The notes under the pieces were generated by a model that was not told the DNA's origin, did not search any database, and saw only the letters and a program-made list of their open reading frames with translations. DNA of 64,000 nt from Gammaproteobacteria bacterium (GTDB taxonomy: Bacteria; Pseudomonadota; Gammaproteobacteria; Eutrophobiales; Eutrophobiaceae): assembly GCA_012103475.1 (NCBI GenBank), contig WLWS01000006.1, positions 200,518-264,517 of the forward strand, in the 5' to 3' direction. The position numbers and the translations under genes are program-made. Below, piece after piece: positions 46,892 to 57,100 of the stretch (positions are counted from its first letter, which is position 1; each line of letters begins with the position of its first letter).

Positions 46892-48685
46892 CTAGTACAC
46901 TCTTTTCTTCGGAGGAATGCTCTCCACTTCGTCGGTCAGGGTATTCATATGAACCGGTCGATAGTCAAAACTGACCTTGCCGGTGGTAGGTTCAAACCAC
47001 GATAACGTGTGTTTCATCCAGTTTTCATCATCGCGATCTGGGTAATCCTCACGTGCGTGCCCGCCGCGGGATTCTTTTCGGTTTTCAGCAGAATAGATGC
47101 TGACCATGGCGCATTGCAGAAGATTTTCCAGTTCAAGTGTTTCTGCAAGATCGGTGTTCCATATCATCGAGCGGTCACTGACACTTACTTTTTCAAATGA
47201 CGCGTGTATTTCGTTCATTTTTTTCATGCCTTCCTGCATGACTTCACCAGTGCGAAAAACAGCCGCGTCACTTTGCATGGCTCTTTGCATATTAAGTCGA
47301 ATCTCAGAAGTTCTGATATCGCCAGTCGCATTGCGTAATTTATCAAAGCGTTCAATAGAAGAGTCACAGGCATCTTTGGGCAGATCTTTGTGTTTCGTGT
47401 CAGGCTTTATCGTCTCGGCTGCACAGATTGCAGCTGCCCGACCAAATACGACGATATCGAGCAGACTATTGGAACCAAGTCGATTAGCACCGTGAACAGA
47501 AACACAGGCGGCTTCGCCGATTGCCATTAGCCCCGGCACGATGGCATCAGGGTCGCCATCTTTTAAAGTCACTACCTGACCCTTGTAGTTAGTCGGTATA
47601 CCACCCATATTATAGTGCACAGTCGGTAGTACCGGGATAGGTTGTTTGGTTACATCGACACCTGCAAATACTTTTGCAGATTCGGCTATACCGGGCAGGC
47701 GTTCGTTAATCACTTCCGGACCAAGGTGCTCAAGATGCAAGTGAATATGGTCCTTCTCTGGACCGACGCCCCGGCCTTCACGAATTTCCATCGTCATGGA
47801 ACGACTAACGACATCTCTGGAAGCGAGATCTTTTGCAGAAGGAGCGTAGCGTTCCATAAAACGCTCACCTTCGGAATTTGTCAGATAACCGCCTTCACCC
47901 CGAACACCTTCAGTTATGAGTACACCCGCGCCATAGACACCGGTAGGATGAAATTGAATAAACTCCATATCCTGTAGTGGTAGTCCTGCTCTCAGAACCA
48001 TGGCGTTTCCGTCACCAGTACAGGTGTGAGCGGATGTACAGGAAAAGTAAGTACGACCATATCCACCCGTTGCCAGAACTACTGAATGAGCAGAGAAACG
48101 ATGCAAAGTGCCGTCTTTCAGGTTCCAGGCCAGAACGCCACGGCAGACACCCTCATCATCCATGATTAAATCAAGGGCAATAAATTCGATATAAAATTCG
48201 GCATCGTGTTTCAGGGATTGTTGATAAAGGGTATGGAGAATCGCATGACCGGTTCTGTCTGCAGCTGCGCATGTTCGCTGTGCTGTACCTTCACCAAAAT
48301 TAGTCGTCATTCCACCAAAAGGGCGTTGATAAATTTTACCTTCCTCTGTTCTGGAAAATGGTACGCCATAGTGTTCGAGTTCGATAACTGCAGGCGCGGC
48401 TTCTCTGCACATGTACTCGATTGCATCCTGATCGCCGAGCCAGTCAGAGCCTTTGACGGTATCGTACATGTGCCAGCGCCAGTCATCCTCGCCCATATTT
48501 CCGAGTGCTGCGCTCATTCCACCCTGAGCCGCGACGGTGTGACTTCGGGTTGGAAATACCTTGGTAAGACAGGCAGTTTTCAAACCTTTCATGGCCATGC
48601 CAAAAGTAGCCCGGAGGCCGGCGCCGCCGGCGCCTACCACTACCACATCATATTTGTGGTCAATAATTTCGTAGGAATTAATCAT
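46892..48685 (-). CDS. sdhA: Succinate dehydrogenase flavoprotein subunit
   Basis: Catalytic subunit that oxidises succinate to fumarate. The 597 residues include the FAD fold ([12 protein letters not shown]), the histidine for covalent FAD in [11 protein letters not shown] near 46-56, and the active-site region [15 protein letters not shown]. The C-terminal [15 protein letters not shown] is typical. Its start overlaps sdhD by four bases. Confidence 0.97.
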   Translation of the reverse strand: MINSYEIIDHKYDVVVVGAGGAGLRATFGMAMKGLKTACLTKVFPTRSHTVAAQGGMSAALGNMGEDDWRWHMYDTVKGSDWLGDQDAIEYMCREAAPAVIELEHYGVPFSRTEEGKIYQRPFGGMTTNFGEGTAQRTCAAADRTGHAILHTLYQQSLKHDAEFYIEFIALDLIMDDEGVCRGVLAWNLKDGTLHRFSAHSVVLATGGYGRTYFSCTSAHTCTGDGNAMVLRAGLPLQDMEFIQFHPTGVYGAGVLITEGVRGEGGYLTNSEGERFMERYAPSAKDLASRDVVSRSMTMEIREGRGVGPEKDHIHLHLEHLGPEVINERLPGIAESAKVFAGVDVTKQPIPVLPTVHYNMGGIPTNYKGQVVTLKDGDPDAIVPGLMAIGEAACVSVHGANRLGSNSLLDIVVFGRAAAICAAETIKPDTKHKDLPKDACDSSIERFDKLRNATGDIRTSEIRLNMQRAMQSDAAVFRTGEVMQEGMKKMNEIHASFEKVSVSDRSMIWNTDLAETLELENLLQCAMVSIYSAENRKESRGGHAREDYPDRDDENWMKHTLSWFEPTTGKVSFDYRPVHMNTLTDEVESIPPKKRVY

Positions 48686-49068
48686 GCGTTAAAGCCAAAA
48701 AATACGTTAAGAACTGACAGTACAGAAGCAAGCGCACCAACTGCAGCTAGAAATTTTACCAGAATAAGGCAGGCAATCTTCTGCCATTCCGAATGGATAT
48801 AGTCTTCTACAACTATCTGCATACCAAGCAAAGCGTGATAAAAGAGGGCAACTAAAAAAAGTATTAAAAGTACTGTGACATAAGGCAGACGAATCCAGTA
48901 GACCACCGTCATATAATCTGCACCTACCATACTGACAACTGAATAGATAAACCAGAGCGAGAGCGGGAGTAATGCGATCGCGCTTAAGCGCTGATGCCAC
49001 CAGTGATGAGTTCCGTCCTTTGCTGAACCCAGCCCTTTTACTTTTGCCAGTGGTGTTTGCAGACTCAT
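48682..49068 (-). CDS. sdhD: Succinate dehydrogenase membrane anchor subunit
   Basis: A 128-residue protein with three transmembrane helices. It anchors the complex with SdhC and helps form the quinone site and haem b site. The N-terminal [16 protein letters not shown] and [15 protein letters not shown] are family features. It overlaps sdhC and sdhA by four bases each, so translation of the three is coupled. Confidence 0.93.
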   Translation of the reverse strand: MSLQTPLAKVKGLGSAKDGTHHWWHQRLSAIALLPLSLWFIYSVVSMVGADYMTVVYWIRLPYVTVLLILFLVALFYHALLGMQIVVEDYIHSEWQKIACLILVKFLAAVGALASVLSVLNVFFGFNA

Positions 49069-49451
49069 GTGACAACCCTCGCAAGATAATAAGTTGCGGC
49101 ACTTAGAAAAATAGAGGCGACGATTACGGCGTAACCCGACTTGTAGGCTGATTCAATTTCAAGTCCGAGACCGGCATCCCAAAAAAGATGTCGAATTCCA
49201 TTACAGAAATGATAGAAATAGGAAAACACGAAGCTCATAAGAATCACCTGGCCATACCACGCATCGCTGTGTATCAAAAATTCTGTATAAACAACTTCAC
49301 CGGACGCGATAGTCAGTAACCAGTAGCAAAGCAAGAGAGAACCCAGACTTAATACTATGCCAGTCATGCGATGTGTAATCGACAATATCGAAGTAAGTTG
49401 TGGTTTGTAAATCTGAGCGTGTGGTGAAATCGGGCTATCTACCGAAGCCAT
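49065..49451 (-). CDS. sdhC: Succinate dehydrogenase cytochrome b556 subunit
   Basis: A 128-residue three-helix membrane subunit. The quinone-site segment SILSITHRMTG near 22-32 and the haem histidine region HFCNGIRHLFWD near 81-92 are both present. It is the first of the four classic sdh genes here and lies 54 bases downstream of the SDHAF4-like gene. Confidence 0.94.
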   Translation of the reverse strand: MASVDSPISPHAQIYKPQLTSILSITHRMTGIVLSLGSLLLCYWLLTIASGEVVYTEFLIHSDAWYGQVILMSFVFSYFYHFCNGIRHLFWDAGLGLEIESAYKSGYAVIVASIFLSAATYYLARVVT

Positions 49452-49505
49452 GTTTAATTCCTCTTAGCAGGAGTGAAATTCGTGACGATCACAAAATAAA
49501 TAAAA

Positions 49506-49676
49506 CTAAAAATCACTGCAGCGACCATTTTTTTCCCAGTCGCCATAACGAGTGGGTTCCGGACCCTTCGGTCCGCCTATTTCCTTTTTCTGGATTGGCT
49601 CAACTTGTGGGTCGGATATGTCTGACTTGTCAGGGTCACGCTGATTACTAATTGAGTTTGTAATTTCTCTGTTCAT
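49506..49676 (-). CDS. SDHAF4 (DUF1674) family succinate dehydrogenase assembly factor
   Basis: A 56-residue reading frame on the minus strand, ATG at 49676 and stop at 49506. The C-terminus [20 protein letters not shown] followed by RCSDF is the DUF1674/SDHAF4 signature. In mitochondria SDHAF4 (Sdh8) binds flavinylated SdhA, shields it from autooxidation and helps it join SdhB. Its place as first gene ahead of sdhCDAB-sdhE strongly supports the same role. The N-terminal half is polar and low in conservation. No strong ribosome binding site is visible. Confidence 0.85.
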   Translation of the reverse strand: MNREITNSISNQRDPDKSDISDPQVEPIQKKEIGGPKGPEPTRYGDWEKNGRCSDF

Positions 49677-49769
49677 CTTTAAGTCTTGTGTCTCTAGCGT
49701 AACTTATTAATAAATAGAGACTTTACACTAAAATCTCTGGTCTGCCTATAGTTGTCAGACAAGCAGCTT

Positions 49770-49798
49770 AGTATGTAAACTAGTTGCACATATTGCAA
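49770..49798 (-). promoter_or_regulatory. Candidate sdh operon promoter with overlapping imperfect palindrome
   Basis: On the minus strand TTGCAA (49798-49793) and CATACT (49775-49770) are 17 bases apart. The spacer coincides with TATGT-N2-ACTAGT-N3-ACATA (49772-49792), an imperfect palindrome that could be an operator. A start near 49763 gives a leader of about 87 bases before the SDHAF4-like gene. Confidence 0.35.
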
Positions 49799-49814
49799 GC
49801 AAAGGGAATAGCTA

Positions 49815-50267
49815 ATGCAAAACAGGGAAAGTGCTTTCAGTGTTTTTATCCGTATATCTTATCGGCCGCCTTCTGCCTTACTTTATTTAATCCTTTTTAG
49901 CCATTTGGGCGCTGTTTTTTCAGTTTACTATGCGGCGCTACCGCTTTTACCGACATTACTATGCATGATATTGATACTGATAAACCTTCTTCATTTGATA
50001 TATCAATTTCGACAGATGAAAAAACAGGTGAACGCAGCACAAATATGTCTTACTAAGAAAAATGAATGGCTGATTATCGATAATAATATTGTACATAAAG
50101 CGAGATTAAAGCCGGCGACTCTGGTTCATCCGTGTCTGGTTATTTTGCGTTTCAAAAGTGAAATGAAAAACTCATGGTGTTTTATATTAAACGGAGAGAA
50201 TGTTGAAAGAGACACTTTCAGAAGACTCCGTGTTCGTCTTTTGCACGGCGAAACAGCTTCCTGTTGA
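49815..50267 (+). CDS. YgfX/CptA-like membrane protein
   Basis: A 150-residue protein with two transmembrane segments (about 20-38 and 42-63) followed by a cytoplasmic beta-rich domain ending FRRLRVRLLHGE. The layout and the closing RRLRxxLL motif fit YgfX (also called CptA), which in E. coli is encoded directly after ygfY/sdhE. Here it is divergent from the sdh operon. A toxin role was proposed for CptA and is debated. AAAGGGA precedes the ATG. Confidence 0.65.
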   Translation: MQNRESAFSVFIRISYRPPSALLYLILFSHLGAVFSVYYAALPLLPTLLCMILILINLLHLIYQFRQMKKQVNAAQICLTKKNEWLIIDNNIVHKARLKPATLVHPCLVILRFKSEMKNSWCFILNGENVERDTFRRLRVRLLHGETASC

Positions 50268-50272
50268 TTCGC

Positions 50273-51109
50273 TCAGGCACTTTTCCTTTTTGCTTTCCAG
50301 CTTAACCATAGTTTTTTTAATGGAGTGATGTTGGCGTTTTGCAGAGCGCGGGGATCAGATTGATTTCTCAAAACATTGCACTTGGCTCTTGCGATTAATG
50401 AAAGACAAAATGCAAATGTCGGAAGCTGAATCATTTTGTCGGGCAAAGTGTTTAGCGTGGCATCCAGTTCGGAATGCAGGAAGTCAAATATATCCTTCAG
50501 GAAACAAGCAGTTTGAGCAGGTAAGGGGAGGTTAAGTAAATCATCCGGTCTCAGATCATGCTTATTCATCAGATCTTCGGGGAAAACGCAATAGCCTCTG
50601 TGTAATTTTTCAGCTGCTGTTTGCATAGTTTCAATACTGGAGTACAAACCGGCCAGCTTGTTAAGTAAGTCCCTTGGCTGATTCGGATTTGACGAGATGA
50701 GCGAGTCAGCCAGACGCCAGCCATGCCCGTGGCTGTGAGCTTTGCTTTCGATTAATGAAGAAAGCGAGTTTACCGGCAGAGGATTGATTTCATTCTCTGC
50801 AAGTTGCACCAGTTGTTGTAGTTGCCTCTGCTCAAGATGAGATGAATTGACAAAAGTCTGAATCAATTTCGAAACGGGATGACGTGCTTGTGTTAAATAA
50901 AGCCGATCCAGTTCTTCCACCCACCACTGCAATTTTATTCGTGCTACGCCCGGATCCTGGCAATGTATAACTGTTTTATTCAGCTCAGTGAGCAGGGCAA
51001 AAACACCAAGCAGCTTTTGTTTTTCCTCGGGTCTGTAGAACAGGGTGGCATAATAAAGACTAGAACCTGCTGGTGCCGCGAGTTCCCGGCAATACTCAGA
51101 GCTATCCAT
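50273..51109 (-). CDS. Squalene/phytoene synthase-fold protein, probably non-catalytic
   Basis: A 278-residue all-helical protein of the squalene/phytoene synthase family. The family core LQWWVEELDRL near 59-69 and GLYSSIETMQTAAEKLHRGYCVFP are recognisable. The two aspartate-rich DxxxD motifs that bind diphosphate through magnesium are not: the first place reads LTELNKTV and the second EDLMNKHD. It resembles the NDUFAF6-type pseudoenzymes used in complex I assembly. One base separates it from the phosphatase gene upstream. Confidence 0.75.
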   Translation of the reverse strand: MDSSEYCRELAAPAGSSLYYATLFYRPEEKQKLLGVFALLTELNKTVIHCQDPGVARIKLQWWVEELDRLYLTQARHPVSKLIQTFVNSSHLEQRQLQQLVQLAENEINPLPVNSLSSLIESKAHSHGHGWRLADSLISSNPNQPRDLLNKLAGLYSSIETMQTAAEKLHRGYCVFPEDLMNKHDLRPDDLLNLPLPAQTACFLKDIFDFLHSELDATLNTLPDKMIQLPTFAFCLSLIARAKCNVLRNQSDPRALQNANITPLKKLWLSWKAKRKSA

Positions 51110-51110
51110 A

Positions 51111-51779
51111 TCAGCTCTTATTCAGCCATTTTAATAGATCCATTGGAGTATCTATTGAACCGTCCGCGCCCCACAGACTCGTATCATCCTTGCTGTCGAT
51201 GTAGCCATAGTTTGCAATTAGCGTAGTCATGTTTGCTGCGTTTCCGGCTTCAATATCCCTTTGAGCATCGCCAAGATAAAGAGTGTCATCCGCTGCGCAA
51301 TTCAGCAGTTTGCAGGCATAATACATGGGGGCAGGGTGCGGCTTGCTGTATTCGACGGTATCGCCACTAACAATACAGGATGTTCTTTTATTAAGCCCCA
51401 ATTCTGACATTAAGGGTGTTGTTAACCAGGATGGTTTATTAGTGACGATTCCCCAGCTGATTTGTTCTCGCTCGAGTTGCGCTAACAGGGCTTCCATTCC
51501 ATCAAAGAACCGGCTTTGTCTGGCAATATTGTTTCTGTAAATTTCAAGAAAACGGTTTCGGAGTTGAATGAATTGCTCGCTTTTCACATCCAGATTGAAA
51601 CCGAGCTTAAGCATAGCGACACCACCAAGCGAAACAGTCGGTCTGATCGTCTCTAATGGTAATTCGTCTTTGTTCTGCTCCTGTAAAAGGGTATTCAGTG
51701 CAAACGCCAGATCCGGGGCCGTATCCAGCATGGTCCCATCCAGATCAAATAGTACATTTGATGAACTGGAAGCTGACAT
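51111..51779 (-). CDS. HAD phosphatase, MupP/phosphoglycolate phosphatase type
   Basis: A 222-residue HAD-superfamily phosphatase with motif I LFDLDGTMLDTAPDL near residue 11, motif II threonine in VTNKP, and motif III/IV YLGDAQRDIEAG. It overlaps ubiG by one base. In Pseudomonas the HAD gene directly after ubiG is mupP, an N-acetylmuramic acid 6-phosphate phosphatase of cell-wall recycling, so that function is likely. Phosphoglycolate phosphatase (Gph) remains possible. Confidence 0.85.
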   Translation of the reverse strand: MSASSSSNVLFDLDGTMLDTAPDLAFALNTLLQEQNKDELPLETIRPTVSLGGVAMLKLGFNLDVKSEQFIQLRNRFLEIYRNNIARQSRFFDGMEALLAQLEREQISWGIVTNKPSWLTTPLMSELGLNKRTSCIVSGDTVEYSKPHPAPMYYACKLLNCAADDTLYLGDAQRDIEAGNAANMTTLIANYGYIDSKDDTSLWGADGSIDTPMDLLKWLNKS

Positions 51780-52489
51780 TAAGCGTCTTTTAATCTGGCG
51801 TGGAGTAAATAATTAACAGCAGGATCATTATTAAGGTAACAATAGTCGATGCCGGGAACATAATGCATTCCACTTATATCGAGCACTTCAAAACCCCGTT
51901 CTCTGAGATCACGTGAGATCTCGGACGGACGCAAAAACCTCGAGTATTCGTGCGTGCCTCTGGGAACCAGATCCAACAGATACTCGGCAGCAACTATTGC
52001 AGAAAGATAGGAACGTAGATTTCTATTCAAGGTGGTCACAATAAGTTGCCCATTCGGTCTTAATAATTTACGGCAAGCTGAGAAAATCGAAGCCGGATTG
52101 GGCACATGTTCCAGGAGTTCCATACAGGTTACCAGATCGAAACGTTCACTCGTCTCCTGCGCAAATTCTTCCGCAGTGTTCGCAAAATAACTTATTTCAA
52201 GCTCCGATTGTTTTGCATGTTGACGGGCAACTTCAATCAGGGATGGGTTCGCGTCGAGACCGGTTACTGTGGCTCCCATGGAAGACATCGCTTCTGTCAA
52301 TAATCCACCACCACAGCCAATATCGAGCACCTTGCAGTTTGCCAGGCCAATGGCATCATCAATGTACTTAAGCCTTAATGGATTGATAACATGAAGCGTT
52401 TTCAGACTGCCTTTTACATTCCACCATGTAGAGGACAGGTTATCAAATTTCAGTAATTCTTCGTTATCTGTATTATTACTAATCGTCAT
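51779..52489 (-). CDS. ubiG: Ubiquinone biosynthesis O-methyltransferase
   Basis: UbiG performs both O-methylations in ubiquinone synthesis. The 236-residue protein has SAM motif I VLDIGCGGGLLTEAMS near residues 59-74, followed by TGLDANPSLIEVARQHA, and the UbiG end segment GMHYVPG. TWWNVKGSLKTLH matches the N-terminal membrane-binding region. First gene of a ubiG-phosphatase-synthase-fold operon, divergent from mlaA. Confidence 0.94.
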   Translation of the reverse strand: MTISNNTDNEELLKFDNLSSTWWNVKGSLKTLHVINPLRLKYIDDAIGLANCKVLDIGCGGGLLTEAMSSMGATVTGLDANPSLIEVARQHAKQSELEISYFANTAEEFAQETSERFDLVTCMELLEHVPNPASIFSACRKLLRPNGQLIVTTLNRNLRSYLSAIVAAEYLLDLVPRGTHEYSRFLRPSEISRDLRERGFEVLDISGMHYVPGIDYCYLNNDPAVNYLLHARLKDA

Positions 52490-52614
52490 CTTGTATGGAG
52501 ACCGGGAGCACAGAAGTATTTCATTTTTATTTAATATAAGATTATCATTTACATGTGCGTATCTGGTGAGTTTTTTTAATTCTCAAAGAAGCATTGATAA
52601 AGAACAGGCAAATT

Positions 52615-53349
52615 ATGCAGAAATTCAGAATACTTATTTACTTCAGCTTGTTAACCGTAATTTCTGGTTGCGGGTCGACTGGGGGCATCAGTGAAGGTGA
52701 TCCTTTCGAAGGCTTCAATCGAGGAGCTTTTAAGTTTAACCAGACTATGGATAAGCATCTTTTTAATCCCATTGCGGAGACTTATGACAAGGTATTGCCA
52801 CGGGTTGTCAATGATGGCGTGAGTAACTTTTTCAGCAATATTAATGATATATCGGTTATTGCTAATGATATTCTGCAGTTTAAACTCGCGCAGGCATTTT
52901 CGGATATCGGTCGGTTTATTCTCAATTCAACACTTGGGCTTGGGGGCTTTTTTGATGTCTCAACTGACGCCGGATTGCCAAAGCACAGAGAAGATTTCGG
53001 ACAGACGCTTGGTAAATGGGGATTCAATTCTGGTCCATTTCTGGTCATGCCTTTTCTCGGGCCAACAACCGTCAGAGCGGGTATCGGGCTTGGTGTCGAT
53101 ACTATTGCGTTTAATCCCTTTACCTACTACGTTAACGACAGGCCTATCCGGGGTGGGCTAATGGCATTGGAGCTTATCGATTTCAAGGCCAAGCTTCTTA
53201 GCACAGGAGAGTTACTGGGGATTGCTGCGGTTGATGAATACGGTTTTCTGAAAAGTGTCTTTCTGCAATACAGAGACCATGTGACTCACGATCGAGATGA
53301 CGATGATCTGGTAGAAGAAGATCCGGATTTTGATAGTTTTGATGACTAG
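52615..53349 (+). CDS. mlaA: Outer-membrane lipid asymmetry lipoprotein MlaA (VacJ)
   Basis: MlaA removes mislocalised phospholipids from the outer leaflet of the outer membrane and passes them to MlaC. I start at ATG 52615 because the upstream TTG at 52594 only adds residues ahead of a clear lipoprotein signal (LLTVISGC). The 244-residue protein has GDPFEGFNRGAFKFN, DVSTDAGLPKHREDFGQTL and WGFNSGPFLVMPFLGP, all MlaA hallmarks. The C-terminus is strongly acidic. No other mla gene is in the window. Confidence 0.93.
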   Translation: MQKFRILIYFSLLTVISGCGSTGGISEGDPFEGFNRGAFKFNQTMDKHLFNPIAETYDKVLPRVVNDGVSNFFSNINDISVIANDILQFKLAQAFSDIGRFILNSTLGLGGFFDVSTDAGLPKHREDFGQTLGKWGFNSGPFLVMPFLGPTTVRAGIGLGVDTIAFNPFTYYVNDRPIRGGLMALELIDFKAKLLSTGELLGIAAVDEYGFLKSVFLQYRDHVTHDRDDDDLVEEDPDFDSFDD

Positions 53350-53386
53350 GCAAAAGCGATAGTCGGTTCGGAGAGGTGAATACCTG

Positions 53387-54133
53387 TTAGTTATCTTCAG
53401 ACAGTATTAATCGGTTATCATTGATACCGAGTGCGTCGGCAAACTCTATAAGTTGCTGCTGTTTATTGAGAGAAGAATCGTCATCTACCAGACCTGATAA
53501 TGCCTGCTCTTCCAATAATTGCTTATAGATTGCATTGGTTAATTGCCCTATAGCAAGATTGCCCTGACTACTTGGCATTTCTTCGTCGGATAAATTCGAC
53601 CATTTCTCACGAAATGTATCGAGACTGCTGGCAGACCAGTTTTTTCCAGCCAAAAATTCTTTGATAAGCTCATCGCTTTTCGTTATCACACTAGCGTTGC
53701 TGATCTGTCCCGTTTCTGTGCTGCCTGCTGGAACTGTAATCGCAGAGTCTTCACTTTTGCCACTAAGCAGCAAAGCCGCTACCACTAGAATGGCAATTAT
53801 AGCCAGAGCGAGGACAGCTATGAGGAGTTTGTTCGAAGCTTTGACATTGTGATCGTCAGTAGTGCTTCTGGCTACTGCGGGTTTTGGTGAAGTCGTCGCT
53901 TCCGCTTCGGCACTCGCTGCCGGTGGTTTTTTGTAGTCTTCTTTGCGTTGAGTATCATCGAGAGATTCGGACTCTGGGGGTTGCACTAGAGGAGGATAGT
54001 CGATTTCCTTTAGAGGAATCGTTGAAGACAGAATACCCTGTATCAGATCTGACCTTGATTTTTTATAGGCCTCTCTGTCCAGGTTGCCCTGGGCATGTTC
54101 CTTTGCCAATTCACGCAAGCTTTGGTTTGCCAT
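53387..54133 (-). CDS. Single-pass membrane protein with SHOCT-like N-terminus
   Basis: A 248-residue protein I do not recognise as a whole. Residues about 5-33 (SLRELAKEHAQGNLDREAYK and following) resemble the SHOCT helical hairpin, which mediates oligomerisation. A proline- and Ala/Glu-rich linker leads to one transmembrane helix (about 102-124), and residues 125-248 should be periplasmic and largely helical. It starts 18 bases after the kinase-FGE gene, so it is probably the last gene of the signalling operon and has the same membrane topology as the kinase. Confidence 0.65.
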   Translation of the reverse strand: MANQSLRELAKEHAQGNLDREAYKKSRSDLIQGILSSTIPLKEIDYPPLVQPPESESLDDTQRKEDYKKPPAASAEAEATTSPKPAVARSTTDDHNVKASNKLLIAVLALAIIAILVVAALLLSGKSEDSAITVPAGSTETGQISNASVITKSDELIKEFLAGKNWSASSLDTFREKWSNLSDEEMPSSQGNLAIGQLTNAIYKQLLEEQALSGLVDDDSSLNKQQQLIEFADALGINDNRLILSEDN

Positions 54134-54151
54134 GATTCCTTTCCTGTCTCC

Positions 54152-57100
54152 TTAACCTATGTCTTCCAGAATTAATCGAAAGCCGGTAGTCTCATCAGCT
54201 GCGCCGCTATGAGGACGCTGCAGAGAAATATCGCTTTTTGTGCATTGATCCGAGTAGGCGCCACCGGCAGCGATGGTGCTACCACCATCTTCCACCAACT
54301 CCTGCACGTTACCTATGTAGTTTTTCAGCCCCCAGCCGTTGGCCTGTCCGAATTTGACACTGGCTATACCTGTGCCCTTCAGCATTTTGCCATTAAGGAC
54401 CAGCCGGCAATTCCAGTCTTTCTTCGGTTGTTTGCCGCCGGCAGTCGCCGCATATTCCCACTCGGCCTTGCTTGGGATTCGATATTTCTTGCCGGTGCGC
54501 TCTGACAACCAGTCAGTAAACTCTTTGGCTTGAGCCATGGTAATTCCGGTTTGCGGATCGTTATGTTTTTCTTTATTGGTTTCCGGTTTACAACGACCGC
54601 TAAGGGCGCAGTATTTACTCCAGTCGCCAACAGACACTTCGTATTTACCAATTGCGAAAGGCTTATCAGATATTTCACCTGCGGGAACCACGACCATAAG
54701 GGGACCGCGCCAGCCGGTAAAAACCAGATCATAACAAATCGCTTTAGAACGTTTGCCGTGTCCGGCGAGATTGGCTGTACATTCTCTTCCGCTGGGCGCC
54801 GGTGTCCATTCAACCTTGTTGGCTGCTGAATCTGTATTACTGGGTGCGACGGCAGCGATATCAACTTCTTCTCGTTTCATCACTCGGTTAGCAGGGTTAT
54901 CCGGTGCTGCTGCAATTAATCTGTTGATATCAGACTCAGCATTTTTGTAATCAGGATTATCCGACCAGATATCCTTGGCTTTATTAAGAGAACGTTTCGC
55001 TTCTCTCAAGTCTTTAAAACTATCTCCGGCAGCACTCTTGATTACCAGATATTCATCATAAGCTTCATTGGCATCTTTCATACTTGATTCGAGTTGTCTC
55101 TGCAGGTTAAGTACGTCCGGGTGACCTGCGAATTCGCCTGCAGCACTCTGCAGCAAGTTGTTAGCCGAGCTCAAATTACCGTCGCTAAGCGCCTGATTGG
55201 CAGCGACTGAATCGGGCCAGGGCTCCAACTCACCAAACTCTGGTAGCAAATCACTAAGAACACTGTTAGTCGCGAAGACCCGAACTGCGGCATTGAGCAG
55301 ACCCGCAGCCGCATTTTTATCTGTGGCGGCCAAAGTTCTTACTCGATTTTCAAGAGTCGTCTCTGCCTGTTTTCTGAAATCTGTATAACGCGCGGGTGCA
55401 CCATTTTCAATCTGATTAACCTTGCGCGTGACATCTACAACATCGAGTGTGATAGCATTGGAAAATAATTCTGACAACTCAGCTATATTAACTTCAACTC
55501 GAAAATCGTTGCGAAATGCTTTCAGAACAGAATCGGCAGGAGCAAGTTTGAGACCAGCTTCGGACAGTTTTAAAGCGGAGCCATACTCACCTCGATCGGC
55601 TCTGCGTTGGGCAAGTCGTGAGTAGCTGGCAGCCAGTTTTTCGCTGGCCTCTGAAGTTATGAAAGGATCGTTAGCCGGTAGCAGGGATTGTAATTGTTCA
55701 AAAATTTTGTTGGCTTCAGTGACGCGATCAGCATCAGTCTGAAAAGCAAATTGCTCTTTTAAGTCTTTTATACGTGCCTGTTTCTCAAATTCGGCTTTGG
55801 TGCTTGCAATCGTGTTACGTGTTGAGAGCAAAAGTGGTAGTTGGGGCGCGAAGCGTTCCGCCCTGCTTACAAAAGACTCAGCAGCATCGAAACGACCTTC
55901 TTCAAGAGTAGAGGTCGCCTGTTCAACATAAAGCTGGCCGATTGTTTCGCGATAGCTCTGCAAATCGCTGGCAATTGACTTATCTTCAGACTGCAAACTA
56001 TCAAGTTGTCTGATGCTGGCAAGTAGTTCAGATTCCCACGTTTGATCATCAAGCGCAGGTGCGGCGAGTTTCTCTTCAACAGTGGCTTTATCTGATGTGA
56101 CGAATTCCTGAATTGCAGCGACGCGTTCATCACCACTTAAATGGGCCAGTTTGACTTGAACCAGTTCGCGACCCAGTTCGAGCGCAGATAACAATACGCC
56201 ATAACCGCTAACCAGAGCTTCGGCATCTGCGCGCGAGCCATCTTTTAGTATATTGCTTAAGTTATTATCTACCTGAGTTTTAAGACTATCAGACAGGCTT
56301 TTCAGAACCGGGGACTCAGCAGCAGAGCTTAAGCTAGCCAGTTTAATAATATTTTCCTGATGTGCATCAAAAGACTCCAGGCTCACAAGATCAGATTGTA
56401 CGCTACCGAGTGATTCATTTAACTGGGCTACAGTGATGGCATTACTGATCTTGGTTTGCAAGTCAGTCAGCCTTGCATCATCGGGTGCGGAGGACAAACC
56501 GGAACTGACAAAGGTAAGAGCCTGTTCGTAGTTACGGCTATCAAAGGCTTCCTCGGCGGCCAATCTGTAAGCATTGCTTGGACGTGGATCTTCAAGCAGG
56601 GGGTGTGCAGGATCAATTTTCGTTCGAATAATTTCCAGAATATTTTTAGTAGTATCAATGACCAGCGGATCGTCCTGCGCAGCTTTAGGATCCAGCGCAG
56701 CGATATAGTCCTGATAAAGATCAGCCACTTTTTGTTTCTTGTTGGTTTCTACCTCATCTGTCTGTTCCTGCAAAAAAACAGATTCAGGGTAAAAGTAATT
56801 AACTTCAGCGAGCACTTCATTCGCTTTCGGAAAATTGTAATCTTCGCCACTGGTATTTATATGTTGCGCTATTTCTGCACTGAAATAATCCTGTATGGCG
56901 ACCTTTGCATCAGCAGAAATTCGAGTTCTGTCGCTTTGTTCCATATCGCGAACTTCATTTAGTGTGGCAACCATCTGTTGCGGACTGGCACTGTTCATAC
57001 TCACAACAATGCTTTCAATTTCCTTATCGTGAAAATAGTCGAGTGCAGGGTTAATTAAGATCAGACTGACTACGATTAAAACACCGGCAGCGATTACAAA

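Noticed and set aside
46155..48802. Several plus-strand frames of 60-198 codons antisense to sdhA and sdhB
   Set aside because: They mirror strongly conserved genes on the other strand and show no domain features.
49815..50267. Complete CptAB-type toxin-antitoxin pair
   Set aside because: SdhE is now known as an SDH flavinylation factor and is placed in the sdh operon here, 4 kb from the YgfX-like gene; no pair is formed.
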